DNA of 64,000 nucleotides from CAZFBA01 sp964517135 (GTDB taxonomy: Bacteria; Cyanobacteriota; Vampirovibrionia; JBFMGH01). Positions 16,881 to 25,613 of this stretch are shown here, piece by piece. Below the pieces are notes generated by a model. It saw only the letters and a program-made list of their open reading frames with translations, made no database searches and was not told the origin of the DNA. The position numbers and the translations under genes were made by a program. Numbering within the stretch: the first letter of the stretch is position 1; every line of letters begins with the position of its first letter. The DNA lies in assembly GCA_964517135.1 (NCBI GenBank), contig CAZFBA010000013.1:1-64000 (forward strand), read 5' to 3'.

Positions 16881-17349
16881 TTCTTCCTCACTTTATGGTT
16901 TTAATTATTTGCTGAGCCTGAATATATAACTTGTTTTGAATTTAATTACCCCAAGATAAAGATCATTAAATAACTGGAGCAAATCTATTAATATTATTTC
17001 CTCAAAAGAAAATCGATGTCAACCAAAAATCAATCGCCATGCATTATAGGCTATATATGAGATTCATTTAATTGATCGATGGTAATTCTACGTCTTAAGT
17101 GGGTTTCTCAAATCAATATCCACAGATAGTTTAATATAGCTATGCATTTTCGATATTTAATTTTATTGTAAAGATAGCCTACACAGGCCTATTTAGCCTG
17201 TCACTGAAGGATTTAATAGGGTTTACATACCCTCTAATAACTGTGAATAAGGGATATATAGCCTGCCCAAGCTACAGATATTTAATTCCATTATATTTAA
17301 TACCTAGTAATATATGGAGATACCCGATTTTACATTTTGACAATCTTTT
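16881..17349. other. AT-rich intergenic region with small hairpins
   Basis: About 470 nt between two minus-strand genes. A perfect 6-bp hairpin ACAGGC/GCCTGT (17183-17201) and a weaker AGGG/CCCT one (near 17217-17233) are visible. No gene or known RNA family recognised. Confidence 0.35.
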
Positions 17350-18825
17350 TTATAGCGTATTCATAAAGTATTTGTAAATGAGAAGCATTGCTTCAGTATC
17401 ACGTTTGCAATAATCGAGAAGTTGAGAAAAAAGTTTCTGCTTAACATTAAGAGGAGTCTTCTTTTGCATCATATCTGTAAACGCTTTCGCTGCCGATGCT
17501 CCATTTGAGATTTCAAGATCTGAATAATCTAAATCTGGTACCAATACTGGCAAAACATTCTTTAATGAATAGGAACCATGGAATTCTGCAAGATAGCAGT
17601 GACTCTTTATGATTTGCTGAAGGTCTATTATCCTTCTTTGAATAGCTTTAAGATCCTTTGAATAGACAGGAAGTATTTGAGCAAGTTCTTTTATCCTTGT
17701 TGATTCAAAGTTTGAGTATACTAAAATAGACCCCTTCTTTTTAAGTGCTTTTAAAAGACTACTGGCAAAAGATCTGTGCGGGTCTGAATAGTTATTATGA
17801 AGATATGCTTTATGTTTAACACGGCCATTTTTTGAAAGTATATGGAGAGACCATTGAAAAGGTATCATCTGATAAGGTTTTGTTCCTTTATATAAAGGTA
17901 TAGCAGGGTTAAATGCCTCAAAATCAAGAAAATATAATGGAAATTTCAGGCTTTGAAACTCTTTTTTAATATCAGAATTGATAAACGGAATGCCCTCTAC
18001 GACAACATTTCTGACCCGTTGCTGCAAGCCAGTTAAAACAGGAAAATCAGAAGGTATCTGGCTGATATCTTTTATGCCAAGGTCATTAAGGAGGTAAAGA
18101 GCATAATCACTTACACGGGGCAGCTCTGTTACAGGGTTATCAAGGTCTTTAAGGCAATAATTAAAGTATTGACAGAGAAATGGCTTTTTGCAATGCTTCC
18201 CTGGATAAATAGATGGAACTCTCTTAAAGTTCAATACTTTTTTAACATCCCTGAGTTTGCTGATAATTTCTGGCTGTAAGTCACAGACTGTGCGGGTAAT
18301 ATTTTCACAGGTAAATAATAAATCAAGATCTATCTTTCTGGTAGTTTTTTGATAATGAGGGTTTATATGCATAAGATAGACCTGATCTATTTTAATGCCG
18401 TTATTTTGAAGAACATAATACTGAATACCTGCGTCAAAAGGGTGACGTTTCTTTACTTTAGATGAAGATTTAACTTCTATAAGATCATAGAGATTATTTT
18501 TTTTCTTTATCAGTATATCAGACCTTATAACTACATCAGCATAGCGAAAAGCAGCTTCAAAAAGCACAATAGAAGAATTATTATTCAAAATAAGAAATGT
18601 TTTTCGAAGGGCTTTCTCAAAATCAACTGGCTTTATTAAAAGACCATCAGGAAATTTTTTTCTCGCAAGCTTCCCAACATAAATACTTTCATCTACTCGA
18701 CCCTGCTCTGTAACAGATACAGGTGATGCCAGATGGCTTTTATAAGTATCAAGATAAAGCCTTTTAAGGCATATAAGACCTTTAATATATTTTGTCTTGC
18801 TTATTTGAGGTTTTTTATCCTGCAT
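17350..18825 (-). CDS. DUF2779-type nuclease: Cas4/RecB-like plus DEDD exonuclease
   Basis: 491 residues. N-terminal half: PD-(D/E)XK core with Asp103 (RSDILI), Glu117-Lys119 (DLIEVKSSS) and a Q-Y motif (AGIQYYVL), flanked by four cysteines (Cys19, 212, 218, 224) in the spacing of an Fe-S cluster as in AddB and Cas4. C-terminal half matches DUF2779: FLDFEAFNPAIPLYKG with Asp301/Glu303, LVYSNFESTR, SYSLKNVLP and DYCKRDTEAM (Asp471/476), a DEDD-type exonuclease layout. It lies 600 nt after the helicase/nuclease pair in the same direction, so a joint role in DNA end processing is plausible but unproved. Confidence 0.82.
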   Translation of the reverse strand: MQDKKPQISKTKYIKGLICLKRLYLDTYKSHLASPVSVTEQGRVDESIYVGKLARKKFPDGLLIKPVDFEKALRKTFLILNNNSSIVLFEAAFRYADVVIRSDILIKKKNNLYDLIEVKSSSKVKKRHPFDAGIQYYVLQNNGIKIDQVYLMHINPHYQKTTRKIDLDLLFTCENITRTVCDLQPEIISKLRDVKKVLNFKRVPSIYPGKHCKKPFLCQYFNYCLKDLDNPVTELPRVSDYALYLLNDLGIKDISQIPSDFPVLTGLQQRVRNVVVEGIPFINSDIKKEFQSLKFPLYFLDFEAFNPAIPLYKGTKPYQMIPFQWSLHILSKNGRVKHKAYLHNNYSDPHRSFASSLLKALKKKGSILVYSNFESTRIKELAQILPVYSKDLKAIQRRIIDLQQIIKSHCYLAEFHGSYSLKNVLPVLVPDLDYSDLEISNGASAAKAFTDMMQKKTPLNVKQKLFSQLLDYCKRDTEAMLLIYKYFMNTL

Positions 18826-18966
18826 AGAATACGGGTATGCCTTCTCGTTACTTAATAAAATACTTTCTATTTTAATTTTAACCTATTATGAAAGATTTTT
18901 GAACCTTATAACAGGCTGGTTTATATATAAAATATCATCTTAATTGGTCTCTTATTTTTTTACAAT

Positions 18967-18994
18967 AAAAAAACCGACCTGCTTGGGAGGTCGG
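18967..18994 (-). terminator. Rho-independent terminator
   Basis: Minus strand: CCGACCT (18988-18994) pairs with AGGTCGG (18974-18980), 7-nt loop, followed by a run of seven T (18967-18973). It is 430 nt after the nearest upstream stop, so either the leader is long or it ends an unannotated RNA. Confidence 0.75.
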
Positions 18995-19262
18995 AACGCC
19001 TAATATGGAAGGTTAAAATAAGTTTGACAAGGGTTAAAATTGACCGAGGTTGAGATTAATTTAGAGGTATATACTGCATATATCTTGTATATATAATAAA
19101 AAATTTTATTAGCCAAAATTGCCTAATTTTCTAAAAAAATTACAGAAATTAGCCACGTATTTTTACGTATATAACAGCTAAAAACGTCTTCTGAAAGGCG
19201 TCTTTAGCTTGCAAAAAAAAACTATCGTTCTTAACATTTGTTTATATTTTGAATTTAAATAC

Positions 19263-19371
19263 CAGGAACCTCTGATGAGATCTCTGAATAATTTAAAAGT
19301 TCACAGATTCAAGAAATTAGTGTCGGGTTTTTGCTGATATCAGTAATTTCTTAATTAATCAGAGGTTCCTG
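19263..19371 (+). repeat. R1 element, full copy with terminal inverted repeats
   Basis: 109 bp bounded by perfect 14-bp inverted repeats CAGGAACCTCTGAT (19263-19276) and ATCAGAGGTTCCTG (19358-19371). Internal segment 19277-19327 is identical to bases 22-72 of the window (minus). No coding capacity. This is the structure of a MITE-like element. No clear target-site duplication could be assigned. Confidence 0.85.
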
Positions 19372-19424
19372 ATTACTGATTCCAGAAAAGAAACTAACTT
19401 ATGCAATCTGTATATTTTCTATAA

Positions 19425-20117
19425 TCAATCATTAAAATGTACTTCTCTGGTACAAAGCTTTTTATACTGGCAATACTTCTGTTTACAGTTTTTATCTGCC
19501 TGCCAGTTAGTGTTGATGACTATTTCATTAATCTTTTTTAGTATTTGTGATTCAAAAGAACTGTGAAGCAATTTTGAATAGTTAAGTCTATTTGTTTCAA
19601 AGGTTTTATCTGTTTTAAAATACCAGAATGACAGATTGTCAGGTTCAATGTTTTTAGCCACACTAACAGCATAAAGATAAATCATTGATTGCCAGTCACG
19701 ATGATCCAGTTCTGGAAGTCTCTGACCTGTTTTAAAATCAAGAATAACATACTTAATGCTATTTTTAAGCTGTATAAGTCTATCTATCCTGCCCTCTACC
19801 CAGTATTTACTGTCTTCGAGCCTGATATTAAAATTCCATTCTGACTCTATGACAGGCTCTTTTAATGTTTCATGATCCTTTATTTCCTGCCATATTTTTC
19901 GAATATCTTCTCTTGCATGATTCATAAACATTTCTGTAGCAAAACCTTTTGCCTGATAGTCAAGCAACTTGTGAATCGAAAGGCCCAGCTCAAAGTCTGC
20001 TGACTGGTCAGGCCAGTGAAGATGCTTGATATATTCATAATAATAACGGCGTTTGCACTGATCATAAATCTTAAGCATGTTAGGGGTAAAGTTTTCTATT
20101 TTTTCTCTTCTGGTCAT
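19425..20117 (-). CDS. RecB/AddB-like Fe-S PD-(D/E)XK nuclease
   Basis: 230 residues, about the size of the isolated C-terminal nuclease domain of AddB. Order of motifs: Cys21 in IYDQCKRRYYY; GLSIHKLLD (His49); GRIDRL (Asp112); VILDFKTG (Asp127, Lys129); DWQSMIYLYA (Gln143/Tyr147); Cys211, Cys216, Cys222 in CKQKYCQYKKLC. The four cysteines match the Fe-S staple of AddB and Cas4. It overlaps the helicase gene by 4 nt (ATGA), so the two are coupled and their products most likely form one complex. Confidence 0.9.
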   Translation of the reverse strand: MTRREKIENFTPNMLKIYDQCKRRYYYEYIKHLHWPDQSADFELGLSIHKLLDYQAKGFATEMFMNHAREDIRKIWQEIKDHETLKEPVIESEWNFNIRLEDSKYWVEGRIDRLIQLKNSIKYVILDFKTGQRLPELDHRDWQSMIYLYAVSVAKNIEPDNLSFWYFKTDKTFETNRLNYSKLLHSSFESQILKKINEIVINTNWQADKNCKQKYCQYKKLCTREVHFND

Positions 20118-23100
20118 TGGTCTGTCCTGGTTGTTGATGACTGATTACTGTGGGTGGGTGGGCGGGTTACTGTTTCGCTGAGAATTTTTCCAGCTTGAAT
20201 AATACCTTCTTCTTTTTCTGCAAGACTTATAAAGTAATCTATTACTCTTGATGGATTTTCATCACGGTTAAAATCAGAATTTTTATAAGAGGATGTCAGA
20301 TAAAGGTAGCTTTTAGCACGTGTTATCGCAACGTAAAGCAGTCTGATTGTTTCTTCTAATTGCCTCATTATTATGGAATCTTTAGTCCTATCGTTTTTAT
20401 TAAAAATTTCATTTATTTTTTCTAGCTGCTGTTCTAGCTTATTTGTTGTATCAACCCTGACATTTTCAGGTATCATAGTATAATAAAATGAATTTTCCCA
20501 GATATGAGGAATAAACACTGCGTCAAACCCCATACCTTTTGCCTTATGTATTGTCATTACCTGAACATATCCGCCTCTAATAAGGTCTGAATCTTCTTTT
20601 TCAAAAAACCTGAATTTTCTTACCTTATCGGTTTTTGAGAGCCTGTCAAACTCTTTAATGATATCTGGAAGACCTGTAGTTGTTTTTATAGACTCAAGTT
20701 CTCCTTCTGACTGGTATAAACCGTCAAAATTTTCTCTATAACGTTCATTTATAAGGTCTCTTCTAAATCTATCTGCTGTAATAGATAACAGATAACCATT
20801 TGATCGATCTATAGCATTGTCAAAAATCTCTTCAGTAAGCTTTAATATTAGTTCAGCAGGGGGCATGCCTGCGTATTCCAACCAGTAAAGTATATCCATA
20901 TAATACTGAACCAGTTGTGATGTAGGTATTTCGTGAATATCAAAAGTGATAAAAGGTGAATGGACATTATTTATGAATTCCAGGGAATCAACATTTTCTA
21001 TTATATGACCGGTTTCTACAAGAGCAATAAACAAATCCTTTACATATGTGTTGTTAAAAGGTTTATAAATAACTTTCAAATACTTATGTATTATAGAAAA
21101 AACCTTATTTTGCGCAGCATTATCAGTAAAACAGATGCATTTAAAGCCAAGCCCGGTCAGATAATGAGTCCATTTGAGGGCATCTTTATTTGTCCTGAGA
21201 AGTAGAGCGCAGGTTACTGCTGGTATTTTTGACTGAAGCTTTTGAATTTCTCTTGCTATATATGTTTTTTCTTCTTCTGAGTCCTTAAAAATTCTTACCT
21301 TAACTGGCTCAGTATTTTCAGGATTTCTACCTTCAACAGGTTTTATAGTAATATCCAGAAATGCATTCTTTAAATATCTGTCATTTTTAGCCCATTGAAT
21401 AAGCTTATTAGCCAGAGTGTATATTGGCCGGGAACATCGTTGAGACTGATCCATAGTAACTTTTTTTTGAGAAGTATTTATAAACCTTCTAAAGCCTTCA
21501 ACATCAACAGGAGTAAATGTTGTCATGATTGCCTGATTGATATCTCCTGTTCTGACATAGTTTTTATTATTATTAACAAGCAAAGATAGCAACTTTTGCT
21601 GAAGCCTAGTGGAATCCTGTGCTTCATCTTCAATAATATATTGAAAAGTCTCTTGATATTTCTTTCTAATCTCCGGATATTGATCAAGCAGCATAATGGC
21701 ATACTGTATCTGATCATCAAAGTCTATAAGGTTTCGATGCTTAAGTTCCTTTTTGTACAACAAATAGGGCTTATAAAATTCTTTTAAGTATTGATCATTA
21801 TTTTTTTGCAGGGCCATTAAAATGTCTTCAGGTTTAATATTAAGGCTTTTAGCTGTTGAAATACCTTTGTTTACATGCTTATACCAGTATTCAAAGGTTT
21901 CTCCTTCTGGACGAGTGGTCTCTGTTATTGCACCTACAATTATTGAGCGTAATGAATCGTCAGCAATACCAGTATCATCATTTAAACCAAGCACTGTAGA
22001 GTTGTTGTCATCCCTTATAATTTTATATGCCAGACCATGAATTGTTGATATTACTGGTAATACTGTTAATTCAGGAAATATTAACCTGATTCTGTTAATT
22101 AGTGTTTGAGCTGCTGATTCCATATACGTAAGAACAAGTATACTTTCAGGGTTTGCGCCTTTTTCAATAAGCTTTGCTATCAGAGCCACATTAACAAAGG
22201 TTTTTCCTGATCCAGGAACCGCTGCAACAGCCATAGTTCCACCATTATATTCTAAAATAGGTACCTGATCTTCTCTCAAAATAAGTTGCTGGCGGGGCTT
22301 AACCTGTTTAGAATCAATACTCAGGTATTTTATCAACCATCCCTGCTGTTCATTTCCCATTGAATCAAGTGTTGAAGCTAAAGCATAAACCTCTACCTGG
22401 CAGCGATAAAGCATTGCTCTGATTGCATGAGCGGTTATTGATCTTGTAAAACGGTCATCGTTATATTCAGATCCATCAAAATAGCCTGAATAAGCCCAGG
22501 CATTATACAGCGGGGCTGTTTGCGTTCTTGTCCAGGAGTTTGATGACACATCGAGCCATATCTGATATTTAGATTCAATTTGCATATCTACGAGTTTTAA
22601 AGGCGTTATAACTGCAAGTGTTTCAGGCTTAAGTTCTGCTGGTAAAACTGGTGTTTCAGCTACATGCTCATTTTTTACCTGTAAGACCCAGTCTTTATAA
22701 GTATATGAAGTTTTATATTCTTCATCTAGCTTCTTTTTTAAGGCTGAGAAATCTCTTAGAGAATCAAGAACCCTGTTATAGTCTTCAACTGATTCATCTT
22801 CTGATATATCAGGAACTATAACCTCAGTAAAAATGCTTACCATCTGGTCATAAAGCGGTTGTTGTTTTGTCTTTAAATGCTCAACATAGCTCAAAAAGGA
22901 TTCATACTGATCTCTAAAGTCTTTCTTAAAACCTTCAAGAAGTATATTAGGTAGCACAGGATCCTGTTTATAAGTTTTTTGATATGCCTCAGATATTTTT
23001 TCAGCCACCAGCGGTGGAAAATTTAAAAGTCCGGTCATCATAAGCCTGATATCAAAGGGTGATGGCTTAAGCCCCCAGTGAGAGTTTATAAGCTGCAATA

Positions 23101-24241
23101 ATATAATAGCTCCTGCAACCCTGGGATTATCTATAGGCTTGCTTGATCCGGTAAAAAACTGCCACTTAAAGCCTCTTTTGCAGCAGTAATTCTCTATTGT
23201 TGCCTTAACAGGGTTATCCAGCACAGGTGTAACAATAATAATATCTTCTATAGTGACATTATCTTTTGATAGCAGATGATCAATCGTTTTGACTGCCTCT
23301 TCTAGCATATCAACACGGTTTATTTCTGTTTGTAACCTGATACCTTCAAGCGGGCAGGGTGATTTCAGTTTTATAGCTTTAAAAAGTTTTTCAGAGAGGT
23401 CTTTTAATGGTGCTTTTGAAGTCATTGTTATTTTTTTAGAATCTTTAAAAGAAAGAATTTCAGCACAACCAGCCGGATAAGCTGATAAATAACCCCGTCT
23501 GGTACCTCCGTCAGGGTCATAACTGGCCGTAAAAGATTTAAGACCGGGCAACAAATAGCTTATAAAATGCTGACAGGCAGGCATGCTCTCATCAAGATCA
23601 TCTACTATAAGGTGTTTGACGTTAGAAAAATGGTTTTTAACAACAGGATCTTTTAAAAGCATATTAAAAGCATTCATCTGGCTTACAAAATCGAGAACTC
23701 GCAACCTGGAAGTTTTGATTTTTAAACATTTGAGGCTTTCATTGGCTTGCAATGCATATTTTTGACCGATAGTGTTTGAGCGGTTTAGAAGTTCTTCAAA
23801 ATCAAGCATATTCTCACTCATAAGTCGATAACGTCTGATTAACTGTGTTATCAAAGAACGATCTCCATAAAAATCGTCAAAAGTAAGCTGATACTTGTTT
23901 TTTTTATTTTGTGCTCTGACACACTCTTTAAGAAGAAACTCACAGGTTTCAAGCCCGGATAAATCTGGTAATATGCGGGGATTTCCTTTAAGCTGTTTCT
24001 CTATAAGAGGCCAGAAATCCTTTATTGTATTATAAATAACCCCGTGATATGAATGAATCCTGAATAGCGGGTATCCACCATAGAGTTGTTCTTTTACACG
24101 ACTAATGAAATCTTTTTTTTGATAGGCACTAGCACAGATAACAAGAATACTTTCTACTGATTCATTATTTTGAACCATTTCTACATATGTATTAACAAGC
24201 TTCCCTGTTTTGCCGCTTCCCGGTGGGCCGTAATAATACAT
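20114..24241 (-). CDS. double SF1 helicase: AddB-like half fused to UvrD/AddA-like half
   Basis: 1375 residues. It starts directly at a Walker A loop, GPPGSGKT (5-12), with a Walker-B-like LIVDDLDE (about 211-218), then a poorly conserved region to about 640. A second complete UvrD-type helicase follows: Q/motif I AVAAVPGSGKT (about 671-681), Ia LVLTYMESAA, motif II IIEDEAQD, IV-V VMTIHKAKGMGFDAVFIP, motif VI LLYVAITRAKSYLYL. The C terminus lacks a nuclease; the nuclease is the next gene (4-nt overlap). By analogy with AddAB, whose AddB has an iron-staple nuclease and a vestigial helicase, this looks like the two helicase parts joined and the nuclease detached. Proposed job: resection of double-strand breaks and attack on foreign linear DNA. 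Confidence 0.85.
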   Translation of the reverse strand: MYYYGPPGSGKTGKLVNTYVEMVQNNESVESILVICASAYQKKDFISRVKEQLYGGYPLFRIHSYHGVIYNTIKDFWPLIEKQLKGNPRILPDLSGLETCEFLLKECVRAQNKKNKYQLTFDDFYGDRSLITQLIRRYRLMSENMLDFEELLNRSNTIGQKYALQANESLKCLKIKTSRLRVLDFVSQMNAFNMLLKDPVVKNHFSNVKHLIVDDLDESMPACQHFISYLLPGLKSFTASYDPDGGTRRGYLSAYPAGCAEILSFKDSKKITMTSKAPLKDLSEKLFKAIKLKSPCPLEGIRLQTEINRVDMLEEAVKTIDHLLSKDNVTIEDIIIVTPVLDNPVKATIENYCCKRGFKWQFFTGSSKPIDNPRVAGAIILLQLINSHWGLKPSPFDIRLMMTGLLNFPPLVAEKISEAYQKTYKQDPVLPNILLEGFKKDFRDQYESFLSYVEHLKTKQQPLYDQMVSIFTEVIVPDISEDESVEDYNRVLDSLRDFSALKKKLDEEYKTSYTYKDWVLQVKNEHVAETPVLPAELKPETLAVITPLKLVDMQIESKYQIWLDVSSNSWTRTQTAPLYNAWAYSGYFDGSEYNDDRFTRSITAHAIRAMLYRCQVEVYALASTLDSMGNEQQGWLIKYLSIDSKQVKPRQQLILREDQVPILEYNGGTMAVAAVPGSGKTFVNVALIAKLIEKGANPESILVLTYMESAAQTLINRIRLIFPELTVLPVISTIHGLAYKIIRDDNNSTVLGLNDDTGIADDSLRSIIVGAITETTRPEGETFEYWYKHVNKGISTAKSLNIKPEDILMALQKNNDQYLKEFYKPYLLYKKELKHRNLIDFDDQIQYAIMLLDQYPEIRKKYQETFQYIIEDEAQDSTRLQQKLLSLLVNNNKNYVRTGDINQAIMTTFTPVDVEGFRRFINTSQKKVTMDQSQRCSRPIYTLANKLIQWAKNDRYLKNAFLDITIKPVEGRNPENTEPVKVRIFKDSEEEKTYIAREIQKLQSKIPAVTCALLLRTNKDALKWTHYLTGLGFKCICFTDNAAQNKVFSIIHKYLKVIYKPFNNTYVKDLFIALVETGHIIENVDSLEFINNVHSPFITFDIHEIPTSQLVQYYMDILYWLEYAGMPPAELILKLTEEIFDNAIDRSNGYLLSITADRFRRDLINERYRENFDGLYQSEGELESIKTTTGLPDIIKEFDRLSKTDKVRKFRFFEKEDSDLIRGGYVQVMTIHKAKGMGFDAVFIPHIWENSFYYTMIPENVRVDTTNKLEQQLEKINEIFNKNDRTKDSIIMRQLEETIRLLYVAITRAKSYLYLTSSYKNSDFNRDENPSRVIDYFISLAEKEEGIIQAGKILSETVTRPPTHSNQSSTTRTDQ

Positions 24242-24587
24242 TTTTCAAACTCCAGGTACCAACATTTGCATTGATTTTTGTCAGATAAGCTCGATATAGT
24301 ACATTTTACCTGTATTATTCAGAACAATATAACCATATCATACCAGAGAAAAAAGTATATGATAATGATAATTCAGATATTAAGGTTATCTCTAATAAAC
24401 AGGGCAAAACTACATTTCTATATCAAGCAGGACTTATTTTTATGAGGTTAAATAACACCTTTAAAAAGTTTTTATTGGCTTCTTACAATCGCTGAGCCGG
24501 TTCATTTTGAATATATATAGGAGTTTGGTCTCCCGGTATTTCTGAAACCTGCCGGGGAGTAGATAGTTATCTGAAAGGAGGATTTTC
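24242..24587. other. intergenic region between divergent helicase and repeat-peptide genes
   Basis: About 345 AT-rich nt. Near 24530-24557 the future 5' leader of the repeat-peptide mRNA forms a stem CTCCCGG/CCGGGGAG (one bulge, loop about 13 nt), ending 30 nt before the start codon. The ribosome site AAGGAGG (24577-24583) is very strong. Confidence 0.45.
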
Positions 24588-24902
24588 ATGCAAATCAATG
24601 GTATCACACAACTTGGTGGAAGAGGTCCGCAAAAGCCAGGTGATCCTCAGCCACATCTGAACGGAGGTACACAGGGGCCACAAAAGCCAGGTGATCCTCA
24701 GCCACATCTGTACGGAGGCACACAGGGACCACAAAAGCCAGGTGATCCTCAACCTCATCTGAACAATAGCAATAGTACTGAAAATCAAACCAATTCATTG
24801 CAGGATCTAATTCAAATGCTGATTCAAATGATGAATGGTGAAGGTGGGCCTCAAAAAGAAGGTGATCCTCAACCACATTTATTATTCAGCTCACTGGCTT
24901 GA
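24588..24902 (+). CDS. tandem-repeat peptide, 4 x GPQK-x-GDPQPHL
   Basis: 104 residues, no known domain. After MQINGITQLGGR come two full 17-residue units (GPQKPGDPQPHLNGGTQ and the same with Tyr for Asn), a third unit of 12 residues, a 28-residue polar/amphipathic linker (SLQDLIQMLIQMM inside) and a fourth unit GPQKEGDPQPHL before LFSSLA. No cysteine, no signal peptide and no membrane segment. AAGGAGG lies 5 nt before ATG. The next gene, an EF-hand protein, begins with a similar start (MQINGI versus MQFNGL), which suggests a shared N-terminal signal. Possibilities: a repetitive adhesin or matrix peptide, or a multi-core precursor peptide; nothing decides. Confidence 0.75.
   Translation: MQINGITQLGGRGPQKPGDPQPHLNGGTQGPQKPGDPQPHLYGGTQGPQKPGDPQPHLNNSNSTENQTNSLQDLIQMLIQMMNGEGGPQKEGDPQPHLLFSSLA
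24624..24761 (+). repeat. in-frame tandem repeat, 51-nt unit
   Basis: Units at 24624-24674, 24675-24725 and 24726-24761 (last one 36 nt), with a fourth detached copy at 24846-24881. Units differ by few, mostly silent, changes, so they look recently expanded or kept alike. Confidence 0.85.
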
Positions 24903-24945
24903 TTTAAAAGCGGTACTTAACCTCACAACTGGTTTATTAAAATCC

Positions 24946-24967
24946 GGGGCTCTCTTCGGAGGGCCCC
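24946..24967 (+). other. very stable UUCG-tetraloop hairpin
   Basis: Reads GGGGCTCTC-TTCG-GAGGGCCCC; in RNA all nine stem pairs form (one U-G), closed by C(UUCG)G. It lies 44 nt after the repeat-peptide stop. No U tract follows, so it is a 3' stabiliser or processing barrier rather than a classical terminator. Confidence 0.75.
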
Positions 24968-25136
24968 ACCCCTCTGAAAATCAGATAACTAAAACACTAT
25001 TTAAAAATATCACTAAAGTTATTATTTTTATCATCAGGGCAAAATACAGGGCTAATAATTTTAACGGATATGTCAGACTTGAGGTATGAAAATTTCATGC
25101 CGGGTTACACTATAATAAAAGAATAGGAGGATGTTT

Positions 25137-25613
25137 ATGCAATTCAACGGGCTTTTAAACATGCCTTTTATGGCTGGTTTAATGCAGGGAGGGTCTCAAA
25201 AAATACCACCAATGCACGTATTACGAGGAGATCTCAATAATGACGGCAATCTTGACGCCAATGAAAAAGCCAGAATGAAGCTGCTTGACAGAAATAGAGA
25301 CGGTGTAATTGATCCACTTGAACACCAGAAAGAAATGCAGATCTTCGATCAAAACAGAGATGGCAAGATTGATTTTATGGAACAAATGCGGCTGTTTGAT
25401 ATAGCTGCAAATGCAACAGGAGACTTTAACCGGGATGGAAAAGTCGACGACTATGAAAAAACAGTTATGAAAGCTTATGATACAAATGGAGATCGTCATA
25501 TTGATCCGCATGAACACCAAAAACAGCTTTCTGACTGGGATAAAAATAAAGATGGCCGCATAGGCCCCTTTGAACGGATGATTCAAGTAACTCAGATGAA
25601 TCAATTAGCTTAA
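25137..25613 (+). CDS. EF-hand calcium-binding protein, six loops
   Basis: 158 residues from ATG 25137; the earlier ATG at 25131 abuts AGGAGG, so the second ATG, 6 nt after it, is the true start (MQFNGLLNMPF). Six Ca2+ loops are visible: DLNNDGNLDANE, DRNRDGVIDPLE, DQNRDGKIDFME, DFNRDGKVDDYE, DTNGDRHIDPHE, DKNKDGRIGPFE. The fifth has Arg for Gly at position 6 and the sixth has Gly for Asp at position 9, so both are weaker. No signal peptide. A TATAAT lies at 25111-25116, just upstream. Probably a calcium buffer or sensor; partners unknown, but it sits between the repeat peptide and a coiled-coil protein. Confidence 0.88.
   Translation: MQFNGLLNMPFMAGLMQGGSQKIPPMHVLRGDLNNDGNLDANEKARMKLLDRNRDGVIDPLEHQKEMQIFDQNRDGKIDFMEQMRLFDIAANATGDFNRDGKVDDYEKTVMKAYDTNGDRHIDPHEHQKQLSDWDKNKDGRIGPFERMIQVTQMNQLA

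Larger units (their letters stand above)
18826..19424. other. intergenic region with terminator and R1 element
   Basis: About 600 nt after the RecB-like gene. It contains a minus-strand terminator (18967-18994), an imperfect inverted repeat AGCTAAA/TTTAGCT (19179-19212) and the full R1 element (19263-19371). A short transcript between the R1 element and the terminator is possible. Confidence 0.5.

Noticed and set aside
24624..24881. possible CRISPR-like array
   Set aside because: The repeats are in frame inside a gene, are directly joined at 51-nt period with no variable spacers, and no cas genes are near.
24835..25089. 84-codon plus-strand frame after the repeat peptide
   Set aside because: Overlaps the repeat-peptide gene in another frame and runs through the UUCG hairpin; no ribosome site.
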